Source: Flavobacteriales bacterium
GTDB taxonomy: Bacteria; Bacteroidota; Bacteroidia; NS11-12g; UBA9320
Assembly: GCA_020635395.1 (NCBI GenBank)
Contig: JACJZV010000001.1
Coordinates: forward strand, 62,001 to 126,000
DNA length: 64,000 nucleotides
Direction: 5' to 3'
Under the pieces are notes generated by a model, which was not told the origin of the DNA, did no database searches, and saw only the letters and a program-made list of their open reading frames with translations. The position numbers and the translations under genes were made by a program. Positions 17,928-27,900 of this stretch are shown here, one piece after another. Within the stretch, counting starts at the first letter, position 1; every line of letters starts with the position of its first letter.

Positions 17928-19109
17928 ATGACTACAGAACTACATTTAATAAATTGGAGAAGTGGAAATACTCAAGCCGAAAGATTAGGTGCAAAAATCC
18001 TAATAATGGAAGGGTACGAATCTGTAGACCCTCAATGTCCATTGGGAGGACCTGATGGATTAAAAGATATAGTTTGTGAGAAAAACGGATGGAAGTATGT
18101 TGCTGCTTGCTACTTTGGAATTGACCAAAAAGATTTTAAAGAGATAAAAGAAAAATACACTCACGATTTAGAAGGTGTTGCTAAAAACAACGCTAATGGA
18201 ATTGTATTTATCACTAATCAGCACATAACACCAACAGAACGCCAAGTTTTAGAAAAAATAGCTGAAGAAAATGACAAAACAGCAATTATTTACCATAAAG
18301 AAAGAGTCGTTGCTATTCTAAACAGTCCTTTAGGTTATGGTATAAGACTAGAGCTTTTTGGTATTCAAATGAATAAAGAGGAACAAATGTCATTTTTTTC
18401 TCAACAAAACAACTACCTGAAAAAACTACTAGACCAGCAATCTGATTTTTTACTAAAAGAAATATCAAAACGCATTGACGGTGTTCAAAAACCGATAAGA
18501 AGAATTGAAAAATTATCCTACGAAAATAGAGAGCGGACTAGAAACCTAGAAGAATTAATAAAAGATGGAACTGTATCTAGCGATAAAACTAAAATCCCAG
18601 TTTCTACTGAATTAGAATCTACTTCTAATCTGACTTTAGAACGACTACTCTCAATCCATAAACTTTTACTTTTTTCAGATTCAATTCACGGACTTGGAGC
18701 ATTAAGAAAAGTCCAAGTTTGGATTGCAAGTAATAAATCGGGTAACATAGAAGATGCAACATATGTTCCACCCAAAGCTGATAAAGTCCAAGAATTGACT
18801 GAAAAACTTTTATCCGATTGGAGAGACAATTACGAAAAATTTGAGAAAGGTAATCTTGGAGATAAATTAAAAGCAATTACAGAGTTTCATTTAGAATTTT
18901 TAAGTATTCATCCATTTTTAGACGGAAATGGACGAGTTGCTAGATATTTACTTAATCAACAAGCTTCGGAATTTTTTGGAATTGATTATCAAATTATCCT
19001 AAAAGACACACAAGCTTATTATTTGGCAATTAATGAAGGACATAATGGAAATCTTGAGCCTTTAACTAAAATATTAACTCAAGCGATTTATGGAAAAGAA
19101 ACAATTTGA
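17928..19109 (+). CDS. Fic protein with N-terminal nuclease-like domain
   Basis: 393 residues in two parts. The N-terminus (1-90) has QAERLGAKILIMEGY then GGPDGLKDIVC (Glu18, Asp43, Asp47), the layout of a PD-(D/E)xK restriction-type domain. The usual E/QxK after it reads VAACYF, so catalytic competence is doubtful. A helical linker follows (about 150-240). The Fic domain has the motif HPFLDGNGRVAR at 328-339, complete for AMP (or other nucleotide monophosphate) transfer to target hydroxyls. No [S/T]xxxE[G/N] self-inhibition motif was recognised. Such domain pairings suggest a defence or toxin role (inference). It lies next to the ligase unit and an insertion sequence. Confidence 0.8.
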   Translation: MTTELHLINWRSGNTQAERLGAKILIMEGYESVDPQCPLGGPDGLKDIVCEKNGWKYVAACYFGIDQKDFKEIKEKYTHDLEGVAKNNANGIVFITNQHITPTERQVLEKIAEENDKTAIIYHKERVVAILNSPLGYGIRLELFGIQMNKEEQMSFFSQQNNYLKKLLDQQSDFLLKEISKRIDGVQKPIRRIEKLSYENRERTRNLEELIKDGTVSSDKTKIPVSTELESTSNLTLERLLSIHKLLLFSDSIHGLGALRKVQVWIASNKSGNIEDATYVPPKADKVQELTEKLLSDWRDNYEKFEKGNLGDKLKAITEFHLEFLSIHPFLDGNGRVARYLLNQQASEFFGIDYQIILKDTQAYYLAINEGHNGNLEPLTKILTQAIYGKETI

Positions 19110-19120
19110 ACTAAAATAAC

Positions 19121-19130
19121 TAGGCACAAC
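19121..19130 (-). repeat. Inverted repeat, right of Fic gene
   Basis: TAGGCACAAC, partner of 17911-17920. A related AGGCACAA also directly follows the right end of the insertion sequence (20908-20915), so the motif marks several boundaries in this stretch. Confidence 0.5.
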
Positions 19131-19138
19131 AATGGTAG

Positions 19139-20909
19139 CTGTTGCACAACTCTTGAAAAAAGAAAAAATGCTTAAAAATCAAGAAAAAAACAAAAGGAAA
19201 TAGTGCCATTTAAGGCACTCTAATTTAAACGGCAGGGTTTCGTTATACAAAAAAATGAACCGCCCAAAATGCATGAAAATGCTTCTAATAACTTGATTTT
19301 AAGAAGATTTGACGTTTGCTCCATTGCTTGCACATTGCCTTGTACTTTTTTACGGCTAAAGTTGAGGTATTTTTTGAGGTTGTAGGTTAGGGCAGCCATC
19401 AGCACATGCTTGTTGGCTTGTTTCATCCCTCGGCTGTTTATTTTTTTCATGTTCAAGAAGTTGATAAGCGTGCCCAACACTGGCTCTACCGTGCTGCTGC
19501 GTATTTTGCTTATCTTCTTTGCATACTCTGGATTTTGGGCTAATTTTTGGTGCATACGGTCGTAGTAGGGTTTGTCTATGCTTTCTTCTATCTTTTTAAA
19601 CTTGGTGCTTTTGCCACAACATTGTTCTCGCAAGGGGCAGTTCTTGCAACTTGATTCTGAACTGCGGTATTGCTTTTTTTGGTAGCCTTTACTGTCGGTT
19701 TTTATACCCTTAAAGGTTAGTATTGCTTGGTTTCCTCCCTGCTTTTGACACTCGTATTGATTTTGGTCTTTATTAAATTTAAAACCTTCTCTATTGGGTT
19801 TATACAACCCAAAGTTGGGTATATAAGCATCTATATTTTGTTCTTCGCAATACCGTAATGCTGTGCCGCTGCTGTAGCCCGCATCGGCCGTTAATTGATC
19901 TATGGTAAGGTCGTTTTCTTTCAGATTTTTGATGGTTTGGCTTACTATTTCGGGTAGGTTTTCGCTGTCTTTGCTGCCTGCTGTGCTGGCACATGCTCCG
20001 GTTATTACGTGGTGGGCATCATCAACTGCCAATTGGCCACTGTAATTCAATTGGCGGGCTTTGCCCGGTTTTACCGATATTTTGGCTTCGGGGTCGGTGG
20101 GACTGTAGTGTGTGTGATTGCTCAAATATTTAGGCCGAATGTCGTTGCCGTTTTCGTCTGTTTTTACAGTTTTATTGTTGCCTGGCATTCCTTTGTAGGC
20201 TTCTTTTTTCCAGTTGTGATGTCGCTCTACCAACTTTTTTCGGCTGCTCGTTACCTGATAGTCCGAGTTTTTGTTCAACTCATCTAAGTATGCTGGTGCA
20301 TCTGCCACTACCTGTTTTTCTATCAAACTATCCATGCTGGCATTGGCTTTTATAAAGGCACTATCCACCGCTTGGCGTTTGCCTTTTACCATTCCTTTTT
20401 GTATGCAAAGCCTCAATACCTCTTGAAACAAACTCAAAAATACTTCTTCGCCATACAACTGTCGGGTGCGGCTTATGGTGCTGTGCCAAGGCAATGATTG
20501 GTCTATATCATACTTTAAAAACAACCGAACATCCAAACAATTTGAACAATATTCAATCAGTTTTCTGTCGGAGTTGATGTTGTTTAAATAGCCCACCAAC
20601 AGTAGTTTAAAGAACACCACGGGGTCTATCGACTCCTGACCTTCTGTGCCATAGTATCCTGCCGTGGCTTTATACAAAAAGTGAAGATTTAACGCCTCCC
20701 CAAGTTTTCGATAGAAATTATCTTTGGGAACCAAGTCTTCTAAACTTACTTGATAGAACATTTTTGGCTCTATCTCTTGTCGTCCTTGCATGGTGTAAAG
20801 ATAGTCAATATTTGTTTATCTTATTGATTAACAGTGTGTTGTGAACATTTTTCCGCGATTTTGTCTATAACTATTTTTTTTACCTTTGAATGGTTTGGTT
20901 GTGCAACAG
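19139..20909. mobile_element. IS1182-family insertion sequence
   Basis: About 1.77 kb bounded by the 12-base terminal inverted repeat CTGTTGCACAAC (19139-19150) and GTTGTGCAACAG (20898-20909), with one intact transposase gene inside. Beyond 12 bases the ends diverge. I found no clear target-site duplication, so the outer limits may be off by a few bases. It sits between two Fic genes and next to a hairpin repeat, apparently inserted in an already mosaic region. Confidence 0.8.
19220..20791 (-). CDS. IS1182-family DDE transposase
   Basis: 523 residues, full length for the family and with no frameshift, so probably active. The N-terminal domain has DNFYRKL and the DUF772-type segment (SIDPVVFFKLLLVGYL, PWHSTISRTR). 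Catalytic acids are readable as the Asp in AVDSAFIKANAS, the Asp in TADAGYSS and the Glu in STVEPVLG. A cysteine cluster (SCKNCPLREQCC) lies in the insertion before the last Glu, as in relatives. The C-terminus ends with the usual LMAALTYNLKKYL plus a tail. Transcribed opposite to both flanking Fic genes. Confidence 0.92.
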   Translation of the reverse strand: MQGRQEIEPKMFYQVSLEDLVPKDNFYRKLGEALNLHFLYKATAGYYGTEGQESIDPVVFFKLLLVGYLNNINSDRKLIEYCSNCLDVRLFLKYDIDQSLPWHSTISRTRQLYGEEVFLSLFQEVLRLCIQKGMVKGKRQAVDSAFIKANASMDSLIEKQVVADAPAYLDELNKNSDYQVTSSRKKLVERHHNWKKEAYKGMPGNNKTVKTDENGNDIRPKYLSNHTHYSPTDPEAKISVKPGKARQLNYSGQLAVDDAHHVITGACASTAGSKDSENLPEIVSQTIKNLKENDLTIDQLTADAGYSSGTALRYCEEQNIDAYIPNFGLYKPNREGFKFNKDQNQYECQKQGGNQAILTFKGIKTDSKGYQKKQYRSSESSCKNCPLREQCCGKSTKFKKIEESIDKPYYDRMHQKLAQNPEYAKKISKIRSSTVEPVLGTLINFLNMKKINSRGMKQANKHVLMAALTYNLKKYLNFSRKKVQGNVQAMEQTSNLLKIKLLEAFSCILGGSFFCITKPCRLN

Positions 20910-20916
20910 GCACAAT

Positions 20917-21024
20917 GGCTATAAACAATTGGGGCATAAGTGATTAAACGAAAATATAAACATAAAACAAAGGTCGGTGCTAAACCGAAAAGTTAGAAAG
21001 TAAAATCCCCAACTGTTCATAGCC
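20917..21024. repeat. Large imperfect hairpin element
   Basis: Left arm GGCTATAAACAATTGGGG (20917-20934) and right arm CCCCAACTGTTCATAGCC (21007-21024) pair at 16 of 18 positions with a 72-base loop. It is preceded by AGGCACAA and followed by CCGTTACCAG. The layout recalls hairpin repeats that bound accessory genes in Bacteroidota islands and, loosely, integron attC sites, but no GTTRRRY core is evident. It fills most of the 361-base gene-free gap between the transposase and the next Fic gene; apart from the IS end the rest of that gap shows nothing. Confidence 0.6.
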
Positions 21025-21153
21025 TAAACCGTTACCAGTAAGTCAAAGAGATACCCCTGCAACGAATAAAGTTGATTATTGATGCAAAATAAGCAACGAT
21101 TAATTTTGATTTGCGTCCAATAACGGTTATTTTCGTTGCAAATAATGCATTGA

Positions 21154-22281
21154 ATGAAGGCGTTTATACATCAAAAAGACCATTGGCCAGAATTTACCTG
21201 GAATAATAATCATTTCTTGGATTTGTTAAGTGAGGCAAGAAATTTACAGGGAAGACTTATTGGAAAAATGGAAACATTAGGTTTTGGTTTGAGAAATGAG
21301 GCCCTACTTGATACATTGACTCTTGATGTGCTAAAATCATCGGAGATTGAAGGCGAATTTCTTAATCCTGACCAAGTGCGTTCATCAATTGCACGCAGAT
21401 TAGGAATGGAAATAGCAGGAGTAGTGGATTCAGACAGAAGTGTGGAAGGAGTTGTTGAAATGATGCTTGACGCAACTCAAAAATGTTTTGATCCTTTGAC
21501 TGCCGACAGACTTTTTGGTTGGCATGCTGCTTTATTTCCGACAGGAAGAAGTGGAATGTACAAAATTACTGTTGCGGATTGGAGAAAAGATACTACAGGG
21601 CCTATGCAGGTTGTATCTGGAGCAATGGGAAAAGAAAAAGTACATTTTCAAGCACCTGACTCCAATTTGGTGGAAAAAGAAATGACTCGATTTATTGATT
21701 GGTTCAATAACAAAAAAATTGACTTGGTAATTAAAGCTGCAATTGCACACTTATGGTTCGTTACAATCCACCCCTTCGAAGATGGAAATGGAAGAATAAC
21801 AAGAGCATTGACAGATATGCTTCTTGCTCAAGCTGACAAAAGTAACCAACGATTTTACAGTATGTCCGCTCAGATTCGGTTGGAAAGAAAACAGTATTAT
21901 GAGATATTGGAAAACACGCAAAAAGGGAATTTAGATATAACTGATTGGATTGTTTGGTTTTTAAACTGTTTGATTAATACTTTAAAATCCACGGATTCAA
22001 TACTTACAAAAGTTTTATTCAAAGCTGATTTTTGGCAAAAGCATATAGATTCAGCAATAAATGACCGACAAAGAAAATTATTGAATATGCTAATGGGTGG
22101 ATTTGACGGAAAATTAACTTCATCTAAATGGGCGAAGATTGCAAAATGCTCCAAAGATTCTGCAGTTAGAGATATAAACGATTTAATTCAGAAAGGGATT
22201 TTGCAAAAAGAAGCAGCAGGAGGAAGAAGTACAAATTACGAACTGAAAGGAATGCCAACTGGTAGCAATAAATGTACATAA
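21154..22281 (+). CDS. Fic family protein with N-terminal inhibitory helix and C-terminal winged helix
   Basis: 375 residues. The N-terminal DUF4172-like domain starts with HWPEFTW and is followed by the self-inhibition motif SSEIEG (62-67, [S/T]xxxE[G/N]). The Fic core carries HPFEDGNGRITR (206-217), complete for nucleotidyl transfer. A C-terminal winged-helix segment (about 300-370, KWAKIAKCSKDSAVRDINDLI) implies DNA binding or dimer control, as in many chromosomal Fic proteins thought to autoregulate. Targets are unknown. A TAATTTTG box lies at 21101-21108. Unrelated in architecture to the Fic protein on the other side of the insertion sequence. Confidence 0.9.
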   Translation: MKAFIHQKDHWPEFTWNNNHFLDLLSEARNLQGRLIGKMETLGFGLRNEALLDTLTLDVLKSSEIEGEFLNPDQVRSSIARRLGMEIAGVVDSDRSVEGVVEMMLDATQKCFDPLTADRLFGWHAALFPTGRSGMYKITVADWRKDTTGPMQVVSGAMGKEKVHFQAPDSNLVEKEMTRFIDWFNNKKIDLVIKAAIAHLWFVTIHPFEDGNGRITRALTDMLLAQADKSNQRFYSMSAQIRLERKQYYEILENTQKGNLDITDWIVWFLNCLINTLKSTDSILTKVLFKADFWQKHIDSAINDRQRKLLNMLMGGFDGKLTSSKWAKIAKCSKDSAVRDINDLIQKGILQKEAAGGRSTNYELKGMPTGSNKCT

Positions 22282-22569
22282 TGTGGGTGATTTGCTACAT
22301 TTCAGCTTTAAAGCAATTAATAAAAAATGTAGCGGTTTGACAGTGAAGTGCCTTAAAATCCCGAAAAACGTATATTCGAACAGTTACCCCCAACTTCCCC
22401 AAAACGTTAATTCATAACCCTAACGGAATTCATTTTCATGTTAATCCTAAAAACCCAGAGATTCATCGCTTCACTCTAAATCCACGAAATAGGCTGAATT
22501 ATACAGCCTCGCCACTTTTTTGTAACCATCTCACCATTATTTCCGTTATTTGCTTGATATTTAGTATAA

Positions 22570-23346
22570 ATGAATTTTCGAATAAAAAGTCTAATCATTT
22601 TTTTGGCCGTTGGTTTCGGGCAAGCTAATTTTAGCTTTGGCCAGAATACCGATAAATTCTTTAAACCAAAGCAGGGGTATTTAATTGATATTCAATATGC
22701 TGCACAGATTCCGGGAGCAGATTTGGCCGATCGGTTTGGTTGGAATTCGGCCTTGGGAGTGGGTGGTCGTTTTAAGTTTGAATCCGGCTGGATTGTGGGT
22801 CTAAACTACAATTGGATGTTTGGCAACAACGTAAAAGAAACTAACATGTTCGATTCCATTTTGGGCTCTACCGGCGAAATTATTGATCAAAATGGACAGT
22901 TTTCTGTGATTCGTTTAAACGAACGTGGCCACCAAGCAAGTGCCAATGTTGGCCGACTTTTCCCGATTCTAAAAAACAATCGCAACTCTGGTATTTTGGT
23001 AGAAGCCGGGGTGGGTTTTATGTTGCATCGCATTGATATTTACGCTTCATCTACCACCGTGGCTCAAATAACGGGCGACTACGAAAAAGGATACGACCGA
23101 CTATGCGGAGGACTGATGACCACACAGTTTGTGGGCTATCAGCACTTGGACATAAAAAAACAAATCAATTTTAAGGTTGGGTTTTGTTTCAACCAAGCTT
23201 TTACGCAAAGCATGCGTAGCTGGGATTTTGACACCCGACAATACAACGCCACCAAACGCACCGACCTACTTCGGGGGTTTCAAGTGGGCGTTACCATTCC
23301 GATGTACACCAAAAAATTGTCGGAAGAAGAGTTTTTTACTGATTGA
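22570..23346 (+). CDS. Outer-membrane protein, probable beta-barrel, unknown function
   Basis: 258 residues. A signal peptide of about 24 residues ends NFSFGQ, followed by alternating strands typical of small outer-membrane barrels (GVGGRFKFESGWIVGLNYNWMFG, GILVEAGVGFMLHRIDIY). No named family. Its TGA stop overlaps the ATG of kdtA (TGATG, 23344-23348), so translation is coupled and a role tied to lipopolysaccharide or the outer membrane is a reasonable inference. Confidence 0.75.
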   Translation: MNFRIKSLIIFLAVGFGQANFSFGQNTDKFFKPKQGYLIDIQYAAQIPGADLADRFGWNSALGVGGRFKFESGWIVGLNYNWMFGNNVKETNMFDSILGSTGEIIDQNGQFSVIRLNERGHQASANVGRLFPILKNNRNSGILVEAGVGFMLHRIDIYASSTTVAQITGDYEKGYDRLCGGLMTTQFVGYQHLDIKKQINFKVGFCFNQAFTQSMRSWDFDTRQYNATKRTDLLRGFQVGVTIPMYTKKLSEEEFFTD

Positions 23347-24596
23347 TGCATCTGCTATATAACGCTTTTGTTTTTTTAGTTTCCCTCCTTTTTGTTCCCG
23401 TTTCGCGGTTTTCTACCAAAATTAAACATTTTGTCGATGCCCGAAAAAATTGGGAAAAGAAGATTTTAGATTGGCAACAATCTCGCAAAAATCAAAAACC
23501 CATTCTCTGCCTTCATTGTGCTTCGTTGGGCGAATATGAAATGATTGTGCCCATTATTTCTCAAACGCAAATTCAAGAAAAATATCATTGTGTGGTAAGT
23601 TTTTTCTCTGAATCCGGATACAAAAACATGAAAAACTATGGACTCGAAATTGATGCATTTTATTTGCCCATCGACACCCCAAAAAACATGAAAACCTTTT
23701 TGCAATTGCTCAACCCAAGTGTTTTTGTTTTGGTAAAAAATGAATTATGGCTCAACTTATTGCATCAGCTTAACCACCTAAATATCAAAACATTGCTTGT
23801 AAATGGGATTTTTAGAAAAAATCAATTTTTGTTTTCGACTTGGGGAAAAGCTTGGCAAAAGGAATTAAAAAAATTTGATGCTGTTTTTGTTCAGAATAAG
23901 GATAGCTATCAATTGTTGGAACAATATGGTTTTAGGAACATACGCCACAGTGGGGATTTACGTTTTGACCGTGTGCTGCAAATCAAGAAAAATGCACAAC
24001 CGATTGACAAATTGGCTCGTTTTGCGGAAAACAATACAACCCTTATTGCAGGAAGCTCGTGGCCGGAAGAAGAAGATTTGCTGTTGCATTTTTTAACCAA
24101 TCATTCCGAAAAAAACTTGAAATTGATTATTGCTCCGCATGATGTTTCTGAAAAACACATCGCTGAGATACATCAAAAATTCCGGCCGTTAGGGGTATCT
24201 CTCTATACGGATGAAGAAATAAACCGGAACAACCAAGTATTGGTTATAAATGGCATTGGGGTTTTGAGCAATGCCTATCAATATGCCGATGTTGCCATTA
24301 TAGGCGGTGCTTTTGGCAAGGGGCTGCACAATGTGTTGGAGGCCGCTGTATGGGGATTGCCCGTTGTATGTGGTTCAAACATTTCCCGTTTTCCTGAGGC
24401 CTTAGAAATGCAACAAAATCAGTTGCTATTTGCCGTTGACGGGCAAAATCAATTTGATGATTGCTTGAAAAACCTGCTCGTTACAGAAACATTCAAAACC
24501 AAACAATCCGAAATAAAACAATGGGTGGAGGCGAAATCGGGGAATGTACCTCCTGTTATATCCAAACTGATTTCAGAGGACGAACAAAACCTATAA
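23346..24596 (+). CDS. waaA: 3-deoxy-D-manno-octulosonic acid (Kdo) transferase
   Basis: Inner-membrane-anchored glycosyltransferase (GT30) that adds Kdo to the lipid A precursor. 416 residues, a usual length, with a short hydrophobic N-terminus. It shows LCLHCASLGEYE near residue 55 (catalytic Glu region), FFSESGYKN, KNELWLNLL, the HSGDLRFDRV motif near 200 and the C-terminal GGAFGKGLHNVLEAA nucleotide-sugar binding block. The ATG at 23346 overlaps the previous stop codon; a TTG one codon earlier is possible but unnecessary. It ends 6 bases inside the convergent next gene. Confidence 0.95.
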   Translation: MHLLYNAFVFLVSLLFVPVSRFSTKIKHFVDARKNWEKKILDWQQSRKNQKPILCLHCASLGEYEMIVPIISQTQIQEKYHCVVSFFSESGYKNMKNYGLEIDAFYLPIDTPKNMKTFLQLLNPSVFVLVKNELWLNLLHQLNHLNIKTLLVNGIFRKNQFLFSTWGKAWQKELKKFDAVFVQNKDSYQLLEQYGFRNIRHSGDLRFDRVLQIKKNAQPIDKLARFAENNTTLIAGSSWPEEEDLLLHFLTNHSEKNLKLIIAPHDVSEKHIAEIHQKFRPLGVSLYTDEEINRNNQVLVINGIGVLSNAYQYADVAIIGGAFGKGLHNVLEAAVWGLPVVCGSNISRFPEALEMQQNQLLFAVDGQNQFDDCLKNLLVTETFKTKQSEIKQWVEAKSGNVPPVISKLISEDEQNL

Positions 24597-24920
24597 ATTT
24601 CTGTCTATCACATCTTCATCCAACTGAGAATCAACATTTTCGAATCTCGATTTTAACCACTTATATAGCAACCAACAAGCCAAAAGTCCAAAAGGCATTG
24701 CTATAAGTCCAATCCAAATCTGATCTATTCTATCTTCTGATAAAATCAAATTCTGTAATTCCGTTAAAGGAAAAATGAACATAATCATTCCGGCAATAAA
24801 CGTAGCTACGTAATAGGCAGCCACACCTAAAATAGCATAACCCCACCCATTTTTACCATTCTCGCGGGCTAAGTCATAAAAGTTTTTGCCAATAAAATAA
24901 ATTAATAATAAACCAATCAT
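24591..24920 (-). CDS. Small membrane protein of unknown function
   Basis: 109 residues with three hydrophobic helices (roughly 2-15, 25-52, 70-88) and an acidic soluble tail. No family recognised. It follows the TraB-like gene by 23 bases on the same strand, so it is probably co-transcribed, and its stop overlaps kdtA's end tail to tail by 6 bases. Confidence 0.65.
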   Translation of the reverse strand: MIGLLLIYFIGKNFYDLARENGKNGWGYAILGVAAYYVATFIAGMIMFIFPLTELQNLILSEDRIDQIWIGLIAMPFGLLACWLLYKWLKSRFENVDSQLDEDVIDRNL

Positions 24921-24943
24921 ATTCAGCCTGTTAAATCATAATT

Positions 24944-27900
24944 TCAATACCCATAAAAACCACGATATTTTCGTTTCTCTTTCACTCTTTTTCGGTCGGC
25001 ATACAGCAAATGATCAATTACATCCTCCATGGTTTTATCCAACTCTTCCTCATCGATGTAGTCATTGCCGTTGTCTTTTACATCATAATCTTTTGGCACA
25101 ATGGTGCTGTCTTTAGGCATTATGCCAATATAATCATACTCCCATTGCTTGTCGTTGTATTTGTCTTTTTTCTTGAAAACATATACATATCCTTCGCCAT
25201 CTTTGTTTCTTGCCTCATACCTTTTTAAAAACTGAACACTGTCTTTTTCGGTTACGCTATTGTATTTATAAAGCATTGATTTGGCAATGTTTTCTTGCGT
25301 TAAACAACTGTCGGGAATCAAATGCAATTGGTTTATTTCTTTTAATTTTTCGTAAAGTTTTATCAGATACTTTTCTCTATTGGCAAAATGCGGCCAAATG
25401 GTATCATTCACATCCATTCCTGCCTCGAGCATTTGAACACTTGTGGTAAATAACTCGCCCTCATCATTCAATTTTTTGGTTCGCTCAAAATAATTCTGCA
25501 CATCCTTTTGATTTTTAAACGGAATCAACAAAGTGTTGTATGGCTCTAATGTGCTGCTTGGTTCGTAGTAATAATAACTTCTATAAGAATTTCCGCCCGA
25601 CGCTTTATTAGCCTCCGAAATGGTTCTTTTCAATTCGTCTTTAGCTTCTCTCAAAATGTCTTTTTTGTATGACTTGTATTTTTTGGGTTTCAGCACTCCG
25701 CTATCCACCATTTCTGCCATCAAATCATACACATTTGACTGATACTCGGGATAACGGGTAAACTTTAACAGAAACGGAAACAAATCGGTATAGGTAGTCA
25801 AACTGTCGCTCATTCTCGAAGTAAGCTGGCTCACCGAACTTTTATCTACCAATGGCGTTTCGTATTCGAGCAGGGTTTTGAATAATTTGGTGGCTGGTTT
25901 TGAATGCTGATTGACCAAAGCTTTTAACACTGCCACCTGATATTGGGCTGTGTCCACATTTTGCTTGTAATATTTTTCTAAAAAAGGCAACACATCTCGA
26001 TGTTTTATAAAACCCATTGATTCTATCAAATCCACTTTATCGGAGATGTCGTAATCTTTGTGTTTAAAATTTTCTATCACATCAATCAATTTATCCAAAT
26101 GTTGCTTTTCAAAACGGATTTCATCTACCGATTGTATGGCATAGTCCACCGCCAAACTATCGCCATGTAATAAGTCATCAAAGAATATGTCGGCTTTGTT
26201 TTGCGTAATAGGCAATCCTACCACTGTGTCTGGATTAGGTGTGAAACTTGAAACAAAACTTTGGTAAAGCGGACTGGGTTTGCCTATTTCCGAAACGGCT
26301 CGGATGCTGTATAATATGCCTCCGTTTACCTTGAAATGAAAATGAATATTTCGAACACTATTTGTGTCGGAAACCACCAAATCATACTCTGTGCTGTCTT
26401 CACTTATTTTTTCAACATCAAAAACTAATCCGCTGCCCAAATAGTCCTTTTTAACACTTCTCCAAAGTGTGTCATACGCTGAGCGATAGAAATATCGGGA
26501 GAATTGCTTAAAACCTAAGCCGACCTGCTGATCGCTCATGGGTTCTTGAAAGACAAGATAATCTCGGCGGCCATCATAGTCTCGGTTGTTTTCTTTGTTT
26601 CTTACCCGCTCCGAAACTTCTCTCAAATCAAAATTGGCAAAACCACTTCTTTTTACTGGAGTTTTTACGCTGTAATGGTAGCTTGTGTCGTTAAACACAA
26701 ATTCTTCTCTTATAGGTTTTGATTGAGTAAACTTAAACGATTCAAAAAACTGTTTTGGCCACTCCTCACTGTTGGTTTTAGCCAAAAGTTGATAATATCG
26801 AGGTCCGTCAACAAAATAAAGGCTATGCAAATATTTGTTTGAATCTTTGCACGTTGTTTTCATGGCAGGCCGGCCATTAAAATTGAAAAATTCCTTTGGC
26901 CCGTGTTCCAACTTCATTTCTTTATGAAACTCATGCGAGATGTAACTTAGCTCAAACGTATCTTCTTCTATATAAAAATAATCATGCAATGAGGTTCGAT
27001 TTACATAGAAAAACTCATCGCCATCCATGGCCTGAATCTGAACATCGCTACCCAACATGTAGTCATGTTCTTTGTCTTTTTCCTCGGTAATAGGAGTTCC
27101 GGGCAAATCAATGTCGAAGCCATATATGCTGTGAAACGTACTCCAATCAGCCGTTTTTCCTTTAATTTTTAGTGATGAAAATACCTCTTCCAAATTGTTA
27201 TTGTCTTTCACATAATCCAACGTGCCACCAACTTTAAAAATGATTAACTCAAGTGGGGTAGCCACAATTAAATATCGCTGATAATCGCTTTTTTTGGTTC
27301 GGTTTATAATATCAAAACCCGGAAAACCATTTCTTTTTATTTCCTTTTGTTCGATTATTTTTCCGGGAATATTTTCAAAAAGCAAACTGTCAATGCGTTT
27401 TATCATGTAATCCTGATCTTGATTTCGCATGGTGCCGGCATATCTCAAACGGGTTAATGAATAGGTTGCTCCGTTTGACATATCGGGGAAATAGCTGATT
27501 TTATATCCGCCATAGGCAGGGGTTTCAAACATCTTTCCCGGTAGTTTTACCTCTATCCATCCATCGCTGGTGGTATAGGTTTTAAAATCTTGTTTTACAT
27601 AGGTTTTTTCAAGTTTGTTTTTGTAGTTTTTGCTGTATTCGTCGATGTTTCTAACCACTGGTCTCAGGGTATATCCTTTTGCCCGAAGCAGTTCAATAAC
27701 CCCTTTTTCGCCTGCAAGATGAGCCGCACCAATGCCCGTAAATAGTTTTGTTCCGGATTGGATGATGGAATCCATGCGGTTGGCCATGATAATGTTTCGA
27801 TCGTGTAGCATATATTTTTGGTGGTTGTTGCCCGGATCCATTAAACGTTGCAACGAATCAACCATGTCCAAATCACCGTTTCTATAGGCATCCTGCATCA

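Noticed and set aside
19120..20915. Target-site duplication of the IS1182-type element
   Set aside because: Bases outside the two 12-base ends do not match as a short direct duplication.
20917..21024. Integron attC site
   Set aside because: No GTTRRRY core and no integrase in the window; kept only as an unexplained hairpin.
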